Positions 15,882 through 22,662 of a stretch of 48,123 nt of DNA are shown here, piece by piece. The translations under genes and the position numbers were made by a program. The notes beneath the pieces were generated by a model that was not told the origin of the DNA, searched no databases, and worked only from the letters and a program-made list of their open reading frames with translations. This stretch comes from Bacillota bacterium (GTDB lineage: Bacteria; Bacillota; Clostridia; Peptostreptococcales; Anaerovoracaceae). How positions within the stretch are numbered: the first letter of the stretch is position 1; each line of letters opens with the position of its first letter. The DNA lies in contig JAFRIQ010000043.1 of NCBI GenBank assembly GCA_017432725.1, forward strand, positions 1 through 48,123, read 5' to 3'.

Positions 15882-16811
15882 ATGGAACTTGAAAAATATC
15901 TGGACGTAAAAGAAGAAGTAAGAGAAGCCCTTGATGAAGGAAGGCCCGTAGTAGCTCTCGAGAGCACCATCTTAAGCCACGGCATGCCCTATCCCGAGAA
16001 CCTTGACTTCGCCGCAAAGGTGGAAGAAGTAATAAGAGAAGAAGGCTGTGTTCCCGCCACCGCCGCCCTCATAGGAGGGAAGATCAAGCTCGGCCTTACG
16101 GCAGACGAACTGGAGATCATGTGCAAAGCGGAAAACGTGGGCAAAGTCTCCAGAAGAGATTTCGCCACCTACCTGGCCACCGGAAGAACGGGAGCGACCA
16201 CGGTAGCATCTACCATGATGTGCGCCGCTTTCGCAGGTATAAAGGTGTTCGCCACGGGAGGCATAGGCGGAGTGCACAGGAACGGCGAAAAGACCATGGA
16301 TATTTCGGCGGACCTTCAGGAACTTGCCAATACCCGCGTCGCCGTCGTCTGCGCAGGCGCAAAGCAGATACTGGACATAGGCAGGACCCTCGAATATCTC
16401 GAGACCATGGGAGTTCCGGTCCTTGGCATGGGAACTGACCAGTTTCCCGCTTTCTTCTGCAGGAACAGCGGTTTCGGCGTCGATTACAGAGCCGAAAGCC
16501 CCAAAGACGCCGCAAAGATAATAAAGACCACCTGGGACCTGGGGCTTAAGGGAGGTCTCCTCATAGGCAACCCTGTCCCCGAAGAATACGCCCAGGATTT
16601 CGATTATATGGAGGGGATCATAAACAGGGCCCTCGAGATGGCGGACGAAGCAGGAGTACACGGGAAAAATATAACGCCGTTCCTTCTCGCCACCATAAAG
16701 GACCTCACCGGAGGAGAGTCCTTCAAATCCAACGTTCAGCTTGCACTGAACAACGCAAGATGCGCCGCGAGGATAGCGAAAGAGCTGTCGCTCCTCGAGC
16801 AGAAAGGCTGA
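15882..16811 (+). CDS. psuG: Pseudouridine-5'-phosphate glycosidase
   Basis: The 309-aa enzyme cleaves or forms the C-C bond between uracil and ribose 5-phosphate in pseudouridine 5'-phosphate. The family's signature stretches are VALESTILSHGMPYP (Glu27 expected to be catalytic), VGKVSRRD with the catalytic lysine, FATGGIGGVHR, and GGLLIGNPVP near the end. Length matches E. coli PsuG. The usual partner psuK (pseudouridine kinase) is not adjacent. Position near a nucleoside catabolism region fits a role in nucleoside breakdown. A GAGG about 11 bases before the ATG is the likely ribosome site, and TAGAAT at 15840 is a possible -10. Confidence 0.94.
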   Translation: MELEKYLDVKEEVREALDEGRPVVALESTILSHGMPYPENLDFAAKVEEVIREEGCVPATAALIGGKIKLGLTADELEIMCKAENVGKVSRRDFATYLATGRTGATTVASTMMCAAFAGIKVFATGGIGGVHRNGEKTMDISADLQELANTRVAVVCAGAKQILDIGRTLEYLETMGVPVLGMGTDQFPAFFCRNSGFGVDYRAESPKDAAKIIKTTWDLGLKGGLLIGNPVPEEYAQDFDYMEGIINRALEMADEAGVHGKNITPFLLATIKDLTGGESFKSNVQLALNNARCAARIAKELSLLEQKG

Positions 16812-16849
16812 TCCGCCGGGCGTTCCCGACTGTTTTTCAGTTCATATTG

Positions 16850-16877
16850 CCGATCGCTTTAAAACCGACCGGCTTTT
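16850..16877 (+). terminator. Probable terminator after psuG
   Basis: GCCGATCG and CGACCGGC form an imperfect eight-base stem (one A/C mismatch) followed by TTTTTAT. It is weaker than the other terminators in the window. Confidence 0.5.
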
Positions 16878-16945
16878 TATATAAGTGGTAGTAGTTTATC
16901 GTAAGCTCTCCGCATTGAAGAACGCGGGGACATACGGGAGGTAAA

Positions 16946-18130
16946 ATGGCAAGTAAAGAGTTAGAAGAAAAGAGAGCATACAGACTGCAGCTGTTCGTAG
17001 ACAGCTTTGCTCGGGAGAAAAGACCTGACAGGATCCCCCATACGTCTGCGTTCATCACGTGGCAGATACTCGATGCGGGATACAAACTTTCGGAAGCGCT
17101 TTTTAATTACGACATAATGAGGAAGTGCATAATCGAGCATTGCGAAAAGTACGAGTGGGACGGTATCTCCAGTTACGGAACCAGAAACCCGCTCCAGGTG
17201 ACCACCACTCTGGGTACCCAGTATTACAGAGTGGACGATGAGGCGGAAACCATCAGCATTGACGCCTACGAACTTCTAGGGCACGACGAGCTCCGCGAGT
17301 TCGCAAAAGATCCCACAAAGTTCCTCTGGGAAGTATGCATGCCGAGAAAACATCCGCTTTTCAACTCGGAAATGACTAAGGAAACTTTCCAGAAAACCAT
17401 CGACGAGAACGTAAAGTTCAACAACTACAGCATGGGCGTGATGAGAGAAATAAACGAAAGGTTCGCATACCCCGCAAGTTCCAGCCCCTTCATCGGATTT
17501 CCGTATATGGGGAACGAGTACCTCTTCTCCATGCTCCGCGGTATCAAGGGTTTCTCCCTCTCCATGAGAAGAGATATAGAAGCCTTGGGAGAAGCGGCGG
17601 ACGCTCTTGACAAGCTCAACTTCTGGAACGTATACAGGAACCTACAGGGAAGACCGGTAGGCCGTGAGCCGGGCTGCACCTCCGACGCGAACCTCATGTT
17701 CCTTTCCCACGTGGTCATGAACAGAAAACAGTGGGAGTATCTGTACTGGAACCGCACCATAAAACCGTTCATAGACGAAGCAGCGGCGAAGAAAAAGAAC
17801 ATAAACATAATGTTCGAAGGTATAGGCGGAAGATTCTACGATTACTTTGCGGACTATCCGAAGGGAACTGTAGCCATATCCATGGAACAGGACGATATAT
17901 TCGAAGCCAAGAAGAAATATCCTCAGCTGGCCTTCATCGGAGGTATGCCGTCCATAACCCTCGGAAGAGGAACGAAACAGGAAGTGCTCGATCTTGCGAA
18001 GAAACTCATAAACGAAGTCGGATACGACGGCGGATACGTCATGAGCCTCGACAAGATGGGTTCCAACCGACAGGACGGAAATCCCGAAAACGTAAAGGCT
18101 CTCTGCGACTACATGCAGGTACAGGATTGA
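16946..18130 (+). CDS. URO-D-fold protein, corrinoid/MtaA-like methyltransferase relative (copy 1)
   Basis: The 394-aa protein belongs to the uroporphyrinogen decarboxylase structural superfamily, as judged by the N-terminal KRPDRIP, the LG..Y.V.DEAETI strand, and a C-terminal GGMPSITLGRGTKQEV...AKKLI..VGYDGGY stretch like that of MtaA/MtbA methyltransferases. However, the zinc-binding HxC motif (here IMFEGIGG) and the later cysteine of these methyltransferases (here MSLDKM) are missing, and it is not a HemE. A similar protein (copy 2) follows. GGGAGG is six bases before the ATG. The small gene at 18151 begins 20 bases after its stop. A role in methyl transfer from or to a corrinoid is family-level inference only; the reaction is not established. 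Confidence 0.75.
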   Translation: MASKELEEKRAYRLQLFVDSFAREKRPDRIPHTSAFITWQILDAGYKLSEALFNYDIMRKCIIEHCEKYEWDGISSYGTRNPLQVTTTLGTQYYRVDDEAETISIDAYELLGHDELREFAKDPTKFLWEVCMPRKHPLFNSEMTKETFQKTIDENVKFNNYSMGVMREINERFAYPASSSPFIGFPYMGNEYLFSMLRGIKGFSLSMRRDIEALGEAADALDKLNFWNVYRNLQGRPVGREPGCTSDANLMFLSHVVMNRKQWEYLYWNRTIKPFIDEAAAKKKNINIMFEGIGGRFYDYFADYPKGTVAISMEQDDIFEAKKKYPQLAFIGGMPSITLGRGTKQEVLDLAKKLINEVGYDGGYVMSLDKMGSNRQDGNPENVKALCDYMQVQD

Positions 18131-18150
18131 TACGGTAAGAGGTGAATGAT

Positions 18151-18276
18151 ATGGATTATACGAAATACCCCGACGGCTTCGAAGCCTTATGCAAAGAATG
18201 CGATTTTCCCATGGAAGACATGGCTCAGAGAAAGTTTTTCATGACCATGCTTCTTACGAGACTGATACAGATGTGA
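18151..18276 (+). CDS. KYP-G microprotein, 41 aa (partner of URO-D-fold copy 1)
   Basis: A small open frame of 41 codons, ATG to TGA, preceded by AAGAGGTG six bases ahead, lies 20 bases after the URO-D-fold gene. The product begins MDYTKYPDGF and has LCKEC and LLTRLIQM-like helical content at the end. It matches the 46-aa product at 19649 in KYP(D/E)G(F/L)xxLxKE followed by a proline and an amphipathic C-terminal helix. Position, spacing, ribosome site and resemblance to the second copy argue that it is a real gene; I do not recognise the family. It may be a small subunit or regulator of the URO-D-fold protein. Confidence 0.75.
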   Translation: MDYTKYPDGFEALCKECDFPMEDMAQRKFFMTMLLTRLIQM

Positions 18277-18309
18277 TACAAGGAATATTTGTGACATCTG
18301 TGCAAAACA

Positions 18310-18356
18310 GCGGAAAATTCATACAAACAAGGCGTTTGTATTGGGATTTTTTCCGC
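18310..18356 (+). other. Nested hairpin between the two URO-D modules
   Basis: An outer stem GCGGAAAA (18310-18317) / TTTTCCGC (18349-18356) encloses an inner perfect stem TACAAAC (18322-18328) / GTTTGTA (18334-18340), with TTGGGATTTTTT after the inner stem. It may terminate the first module's transcript; the promoter of the second module begins 12 bases later. No protein gene is seen from 18277 to 18439. Confidence 0.5.
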
Positions 18357-18367
18357 GTTCTTGAATA

Positions 18368-18396
18368 TTGAGAATACAAATGCGTTTCAATATAAT
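18368..18396 (+). promoter_or_regulatory. Promoter of the second URO-D module
   Basis: TTGAGA (18368-18373), a 17-base spacer and a perfect TATAAT (18391-18396) give a strong sigma-A promoter about 44 bases ahead of the start codon at 18440, so the second module can be expressed independently. Confidence 0.8.
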
Positions 18397-18439
18397 GAAA
18401 GAAAGTCATTATTAGTTTTATTTATTGAAAGGAGTATAT

Positions 18440-19636
18440 ATGGACGAAACCAGAGTACAGGCCTTGATAGAAGAAAGGCTGAAAAGGTATAACGCTGCGA
18501 CATCCATGAAAGAAAATCCGGGACAGGTCCCCAATATATCCTTCTACGTAACGTGGAAGGTATACGACTACGGCTGCAAGCTTTCCGAAGCCCTTCTGGA
18601 TTACGATCTTATGGCAAAACTGACATATGCGTTCCAGGAAAGATATAATTTCGACGGCTTCGTAGAATACAGCAACAGGAACCAGTACAGGGTATCCCAG
18701 CTTCTCGGATCATCGGAATACATCGTAAACGACGAGGCATTCTCGATCCAGGTAGAAGACTTCCCGACCATCTACGACGGCGAGCTTGCGGAATTCGCAA
18801 AAGACCCGACCAAGTTCATGTGGGAAAAGATCATCCCCAGAAAATATCCCCAGTTCCAGGAAGATATCGAAGTATCATATTTCCAGGAACTCGTAAAAGA
18901 GTATCAGGACTTCAGCGCATTCTCAGCAAGGATGTTCTCCAGCATGAAAGAGCTCTACGGCATCCCAGTTCTCTGGGATTTCAGAGCTCCAGGAATACCC
19001 AACCCCTGCGAGACGCTCCTGTCTCACTACAGAGGGATAAAGAACTTCTCCATCGACATGAGAAGAAACAAGGCAGACCTCCACGCAGCGTGCGAAGCTC
19101 TGTCAGGCAACGCGGCAAGAGCCGCTGTAGCCGCCTGGGCAAACGTTGCTCCGGGGCACACGACAAAATCCTGCTTCGACGGTGACGGCGGACTTCTCGC
19201 CCACACCGTCATGAACCCCAAGCAGTTCGATGAATTCTACTGGCCGTGGCTCAAGATGTACTGGGACTGCGTATCGTCCAAGGAAGGCTGGGTCATCAGG
19301 ACCTTCACCGAAGGTTCCGGAGAACTCATCTGGGATCACCTCATGGACTACAGAAAAGGTATGGTCTTCCTCCATCTTGATATCGACGATCCGTTCCTCG
19401 TCAGGGAAAGGTGCCCCAACGCAGGTATCATGGGCGGCATGGACACCCACGTGCTGGGACACGGAACGAAGGAAGAATGCCTTACGAAAGCAGAGCACCT
19501 CGTAAACACCCTCGGACAGCAGGGAGGATACATCTTCTCGGAGAACAGGCTCGTATCCTATCCCAACGACACCAAGAGAGAGAATCTCGAGGCCGTCTGC
19601 AAATATCTTGAAGAATACAACCACAGGAATGCATAG
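18440..19636 (+). CDS. URO-D-fold protein, corrinoid/MtaA-like methyltransferase relative (copy 2)
   Basis: The 398-aa product (ATG at 18440 after AAAGGAG) is a diverged paralogue of copy 1: both have the SEALL/F-Y-D--MxKx opening region, EFAKDPTKFxWE..xPRKxPxF, the LxRGIKxFSxxMRR core, VMN.KQ.E..YW and a C-terminal GGM...LG.GTK.E...A..L.N...GGY.xS block. As in copy 1, the HxC zinc motif of MtaA/MtbA is not seen (TFTEGSGE occupies that position), nor the later PGC-type cysteine. It is followed after 12 bases by the 46-aa KYP-G gene. Function is unknown; the duplication together with the small gene argues for a two-gene functional unit. Confidence 0.75.
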   Translation: MDETRVQALIEERLKRYNAATSMKENPGQVPNISFYVTWKVYDYGCKLSEALLDYDLMAKLTYAFQERYNFDGFVEYSNRNQYRVSQLLGSSEYIVNDEAFSIQVEDFPTIYDGELAEFAKDPTKFMWEKIIPRKYPQFQEDIEVSYFQELVKEYQDFSAFSARMFSSMKELYGIPVLWDFRAPGIPNPCETLLSHYRGIKNFSIDMRRNKADLHAACEALSGNAARAAVAAWANVAPGHTTKSCFDGDGGLLAHTVMNPKQFDEFYWPWLKMYWDCVSSKEGWVIRTFTEGSGELIWDHLMDYRKGMVFLHLDIDDPFLVRERCPNAGIMGGMDTHVLGHGTKEECLTKAEHLVNTLGQQGGYIFSENRLVSYPNDTKRENLEAVCKYLEEYNHRNA

Positions 19637-19648
19637 GAGGAAAAAGAA

Positions 19649-19789
19649 ATGGCAAAGGTAAATATCAGCAAATATCCGGAAGGATTGCAGACTCTTGCTA
19701 AAGAGCTTGAGCTCCCCATTCCCAAGGAAAACACGGCAGGAAGAGAAGCTTACGTACAGGGTATCATAAGCTTCATCGCAGGTCTCTAA
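19649..19789 (+). CDS. KYP-G microprotein, 46 aa (partner of URO-D-fold copy 2)
   Basis: This 46-codon gene starts at the ATG at 19649; its AGGAGG overlaps the stop codon of the upstream gene and stands eight bases from the ATG. The product begins MAKVNISKYPEG and continues with LAKELELPIP and a C-terminal hydrophobic/amphipathic helix ending FIAGL. It aligns with the 41-aa product at 18151 around KYPxG, LxKE and the proline that follows. The same placement behind a paralogous URO-D-fold gene supports its reality. The family was not recognised. Confidence 0.8.
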   Translation: MAKVNISKYPEGLQTLAKELELPIPKENTAGREAYVQGIISFIAGL

Positions 19790-19813
19790 AAGACCGTCCG
19801 CAAAGATAGGCAG

Positions 19814-19844
19814 AAAACCGCAGCGAGAACTCGCCGCGGTTTTT
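19814..19844 (+). terminator. Terminator of the second URO-D module
   Basis: The stem AAAACCGC-A-GCGAG / CTCGC-C-GCGGTTTT with an AA loop ends in TTTTTATATAT, a convincing rho-independent terminator 25 bases after the 46-aa gene. Confidence 0.88.
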
Positions 19845-19876
19845 ATATATATCCTATTTTCTTAGCCTCGTGCTGA

Positions 19877-19885
19877 TGATATAAT
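19877..19885 (+). promoter_or_regulatory. Extended -10 promoter of the 6S-like RNA
   Basis: TG-A-TATAAT is a perfect extended -10 element (TGnTATAAT). The -35 side is only T-rich. The predicted start is at about 19892, exactly where the closing stem of the RNA begins. Confidence 0.75.
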
Positions 19886-19891
19886 AGATTT

Positions 19892-20107
19892 GCCTGGAGG
19901 CAGTGTTATTTATTTTCCTACATTTGCTATACGGGATTTCGGACGTCTACTGTGCCGTTATGTCAGGCCGCACCCACCATCAGCGGAAGACAGAAGACAC
20001 AGAGCAGAAAACCCACCTGTCCTTAGGATAGGAAAAGCAAAAACACTCTCTCCGGGTTTGACTTTACAAAGGAACAGCAAAAGACCTGCCCTGCGGCAGG
20101 TCTTTTT
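19892..20107 (+). ncRNA. ssrS: Probable 6S RNA (ssrS)
   Basis: No protein frame is convincing here, but the stretch folds as a long rod. The closing stem CCTGGAGGCAGTGTT (19893-19907) pairs with AACACTCTCTCCGGG (20042-20056), with 13 of 15 positions paired including wobbles. A large internal bubble follows, with a small hairpin on its 3' side (CCTGTCC-TTA-GGATAGG, 20016-20032), as in known 6S RNAs. The apical arm is built of GGGATTT/AAAACCC, CTGTG/CACAG (19950/19998), TGTC/GACA and CCGC/GCGG in nested order. A perfect terminator stem (20082-20103) plus TTTTT ends the unit. 6S RNA mimics an open promoter and binds housekeeping RNA polymerase. Assigned from structure, not from a covariance search. 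Confidence 0.7.
20082..20107 (+). terminator. Terminator of the 6S-like RNA
   Basis: AGACCTGCC-CTGC-GGCAGGTCT is a perfect nine-base stem followed by TTTTTG. Confidence 0.9.
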
Positions 20108-20161
20108 GCGTTGGTATCACACTTAAGAAAGAAGTTATGAGTAAGAGTATCTCTACCCCTT

Positions 20162-20602
20162 TTATTCGATGCTTATGAGCTGCTTCTGCTCGACCTTGGG
20201 CTGCTCCTCGATCTTCGGTACAGTGATTGTAAGCACGCCGTTATCGAACTTAGCCTTGATATCCTCCTGCTTTACGTCTTCGCCTACGTAGAAGGATCTG
20301 CTGCAGCTTCCGTAGAATCTCTCTCTTCTCAGATATTTACCGTTGTTATCCTTTTCGTCGTTGTTTACTTCGGAAACAACTTTGATCTCAAGAGCTCCGT
20401 CTTTGAGTTCCACTGTAACGTTTTCTTTCTTTACGCCCGGGAGTTCCACGTCGAGCTGATATGCGTTATCAAGTTCCTTGATATCTGTCTTCATGACTGC
20501 GGACTGCGTCATCAGATTACCGCGTCCGGATCTTGTAGGTCTCATGAAATCATCAAAGATATCGTCAAATAAATCGTTTCTGAAAATCGTAGGATATAAC
20601 AT
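20162..20602 (-). CDS. Small heat shock protein, Hsp20/alpha-crystallin family
   Basis: The 146-aa protein starts at the ATG at 20602 after AGGAGGTTAGAATT. It opens with MLYPTIFRNDLFDDIFDDF-like N-terminus and carries the alpha-crystallin domain from about residue 40 (DIKELDNAYQLDVELPGVKKENV) to the C-terminal DNGVLTITVPK, followed by a short tail. It is an ATP-independent holdase for unfolding proteins. The CIRCE operator upstream shows heat-shock control by HrcA. The N-terminal and alpha-crystallin regions are intact and of normal length. Confidence 0.93.
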   Translation of the reverse strand: MLYPTIFRNDLFDDIFDDFMRPTRSGRGNLMTQSAVMKTDIKELDNAYQLDVELPGVKKENVTVELKDGALEIKVVSEVNNDEKDNNGKYLRRERFYGSCSRSFYVGEDVKQEDIKAKFDNGVLTITVPKIEEQPKVEQKQLISIE

Positions 20603-20678
20603 AATTCTAACCTCCTGTATATGTCTCGGGCCTTTGGCCCTCATATTCTTTTTATGTCCTCTCCTTAAGGACAATTAT

Positions 20679-20707
20679 GTTATACCACCATTGTTAGCAC
20701 TCGTCAA
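20679..20707 (-). promoter_or_regulatory. hsp20 promoter
   Basis: On the minus strand TTGACG (20707-20702) and TATAAC (20684-20679) are separated by exactly 17 bases. The -35 box lies within the CIRCE spacer, so a bound HrcA would block it. Confidence 0.82.
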
Positions 20708-20723
20708 TAGTGAGTGCTAACAA
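20691..20723. promoter_or_regulatory. CIRCE operator (HrcA site)
   Basis: TTAGCACTC (20694-20702), nine bases, GAGTGCTAA (20712-20720) is a perfect CIRCE element, extended by TTG/CAA to TTGTTAGCACTC...GAGTGCTAACAA. It overlaps the hsp20 promoter. Confidence 0.97.
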
Positions 20724-20759
20724 ATTTGCTTAATTCACACTTTCTTCACAAAAGAAAAA

Positions 20760-20779
20760 GGGGCGGCATTTGCCGCCCC
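20760..20779 (-). terminator. Terminator of the subtilase/cohesin-like operon
   Basis: The perfect stem GGGGCGGC-ATTT-GCCGCCCC is followed on the minus strand by a T-rich run (CTTTTTCTTTT). It lies 12 bases past the stop codon of the surface protein. Confidence 0.9.
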
Positions 20780-20791
20780 GGATCTCATCCC

Positions 20792-22642
20792 TTATCTATG
20801 TTCAAGTTCGAGATTTTTTTTTCTGATTATGATGATCAGTATGAATACGATTATCAGTGCGAGAGCCATGGTGCCTCCCCAGATGAACAGCCTGTTTATA
20901 TCGCCTGTTCCCGGAGCGGATCCTCCGTTATGGGCAAGGACTCTCACCTTTACCGTGGTTTTTACGGAAGGATCAGCTTTGGACGTGATGGTTATGGTCG
21001 CAGTTCCTGTGCCTACGGCGGTGACCTTTCCGTCTTCATCTACCTTTACAACGGACGGATCGTCGGAAGTGAAAGTCACGTCTTTGTCGAGAGCATCTTC
21101 AGGAGTTACCTTGACGACGATCTGAGCTTCTTTTTCCTCATCGGTCCCGTCTGTGTACAGTTTGATGTTATTGTCCTCTACCGTGATCTTCGAAGGCTTG
21201 ATGGCCTCGAATACGGGTGTCGCCGTAACGTCGGACTCACCTATGGTAAGAGTGGTGTCCGCCTTGGTCGGATCGGCAGCTGCAGCGCCGCTCACATCCC
21301 ATCTTACAAACTTGTATCCTTCAGCGGCAGTCGCAGAAAGCTTCACTTCCGTTCCTTCCTTTCCGCTTGCAGGATCAGCGGATCCGCTTCCGCCTGTGAC
21401 TTCAGGTACCGTCACGTAGTACGTGGGAGGCTCTACGATATTCACGGTTATAGTTCCGCTCTTGTCCATGTACTCCTTTGTTCCGTCACCGTTTTCATCG
21501 GCTCCCGTGATCACATAGGATACCATTGCAGTGCCCAGGGAATCTCCCGATTTGAGGGTCGTGCCTGTAAGAGTGCATCCGCCTGCGCTGGTGAGCGTGA
21601 AGGATACTGTGCCCTTCATACCGGATACCAGACCCGCAAGATCCAGAGTCTTTCCGCCTACTACCAGGTTAGCAGTTTCTGTGACGTTTGCAGGCTGGAT
21701 TTCCGGGCTTATATTCCAGGACACAGCCTCTCCGCGGTCCGTGTTTCCGTCAGCCCATGCATATCCGTCGGCAGGATATGCGGTTGCTTTGTACGAACCT
21801 ACGTATTTCTGTTTATCTCCGCTAAGAGTATATCCCTCGCCGTCTGCAGGGAACTGCTCGTTCCCGTTATAACTAAGATCCGAGATCTTCGGGACCTGGG
21901 TTATACCTATGACTTTGACGCTGGCGCTGTCCGTGTAACCGCCGTCGACTGTTGTAGCAGTGATCGTTGCGGTACCCTTGGATACGCCCGTTACAAGTCC
22001 GTTTCCATCTACAGTGGCCACGGATGTGTCGCTGGAGCTCCAGTTGACCGCTTTGTTACCAGCGTTTTCCGGTGTTACTTTTGCACTGAGTGCTACGGTG
22101 TTGCCTTGCAGAACGGTGTTTTCCTTAGGACTTACCTCTACTCCGGTGGCCGAAACATAGATGGTGAAGTCTGCGGATACGGAAGAATTTGCGCTGACCT
22201 TAACATTGATGTCCTTGCGGAGATCGATACCGGTAGCGCTCAGGGAATACGTTCCCGCCGCTGCTCCTCCCGGTACGTTGAAAGTTACCTGGCAGAGCTG
22301 CGTAACGGATTTATTCTCCATACCGGAATCCTGCCAGAAGACTACACCTTCAGTAGCCAGGATATTGTAATCTGCATTCGTAAAGCCAAGCTCGCTGTTC
22401 GATATGCTTGCTATGGACCATCCCGAGGGTACGGGAATTGTCATATATATGCTGCACAGCTCCGTGGGAGCCGTCGCACTCACCGTCATGGTGACCGTCT
22501 GACCGCTGTTGCTATAGGGCAGCGCCGCCGGGTTCACGTCCGCGTAAATACTTGCGCTTCCGCTTGATGCGAATACTGTACTCGGCATGGTCGCAAGGAC
22601 CATGACAAGACATATCAGTATCGTCAGAATCTTCTTTTTCAT
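20792..22642 (-). CDS. Membrane-anchored surface protein with N-terminal cohesin-like domain, BIG2 and InlB-type repeats
   Basis: The 616-aa protein has a signal peptide (1-25), an N-terminal domain at about 28-160 with the strand pattern of cohesin modules (weak identity, inferred), an Ig-like BIG2 domain (164-245, with WSSSDTSVATVDGNGLVTGVS), a YNG..Y.GSYKATAYPADGYAW repeat (254-300), further beta-rich repeats, an InlB-type divergent repeat (408-480), a second BIG2 domain (482-570), and a C-terminal membrane helix (585-606) with a short basic tail. GGGAGG precedes the ATG. It starts 20 bases after the stop codon of the dockerin-bearing subtilase and is probably cotranscribed with it. The cohesin call is the least certain; alternative is a general surface beta-sandwich. 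It could tether dockerin-bearing proteins to the cell. Confidence 0.75.
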   Translation of the reverse strand: MKKKILTILICLVMVLATMPSTVFASSGSASIYADVNPAALPYSNSGQTVTMTVSATAPTELCSIYMTIPVPSGWSIASISNSELGFTNADYNILATEGVVFWQDSGMENKSVTQLCQVTFNVPGGAAAGTYSLSATGIDLRKDINVKVSANSSVSADFTIYVSATGVEVSPKENTVLQGNTVALSAKVTPENAGNKAVNWSSSDTSVATVDGNGLVTGVSKGTATITATTVDGGYTDSASVKVIGITQVPKISDLSYNGNEQFPADGEGYTLSGDKQKYVGSYKATAYPADGYAWADGNTDRGEAVSWNISPEIQPANVTETANLVVGGKTLDLAGLVSGMKGTVSFTLTSAGGCTLTGTTLKSGDSLGTAMVSYVITGADENGDGTKEYMDKSGTITVNIVEPPTYYVTVPEVTGGSGSADPASGKEGTEVKLSATAAEGYKFVRWDVSGAAAADPTKADTTLTIGESDVTATPVFEAIKPSKITVEDNNIKLYTDGTDEEKEAQIVVKVTPEDALDKDVTFTSDDPSVVKVDEDGKVTAVGTGTATITITSKADPSVKTTVKVRVLAHNGGSAPGTGDINRLFIWGGTMALALIIVFILIIIIRKKNLELEHR

Positions 22643-22662
22643 TCCATTAACCTCCCTATAGC

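Noticed and set aside
16946-19636. The URO-D-fold proteins as true uroporphyrinogen decarboxylases (HemE)
   Set aside because: They lack the HemE N-terminal RQAGR-type motif, are longer, duplicated, and no haem gene is nearby.
19890-20126. A 78-codon frame at 19890 as a small protein gene
   Set aside because: It has no ribosome site, runs through the terminator, and the DNA is explained by a structured RNA with long paired arms.
20714-22567. 617-codon open frame on the plus strand opposite the cohesin-like protein gene
   Set aside because: It is the antisense of a repeat-rich, signal-peptide-bearing gene with a good ribosome site; its product is Ser/Arg/Tyr/Cys-rich without recognisable domains.
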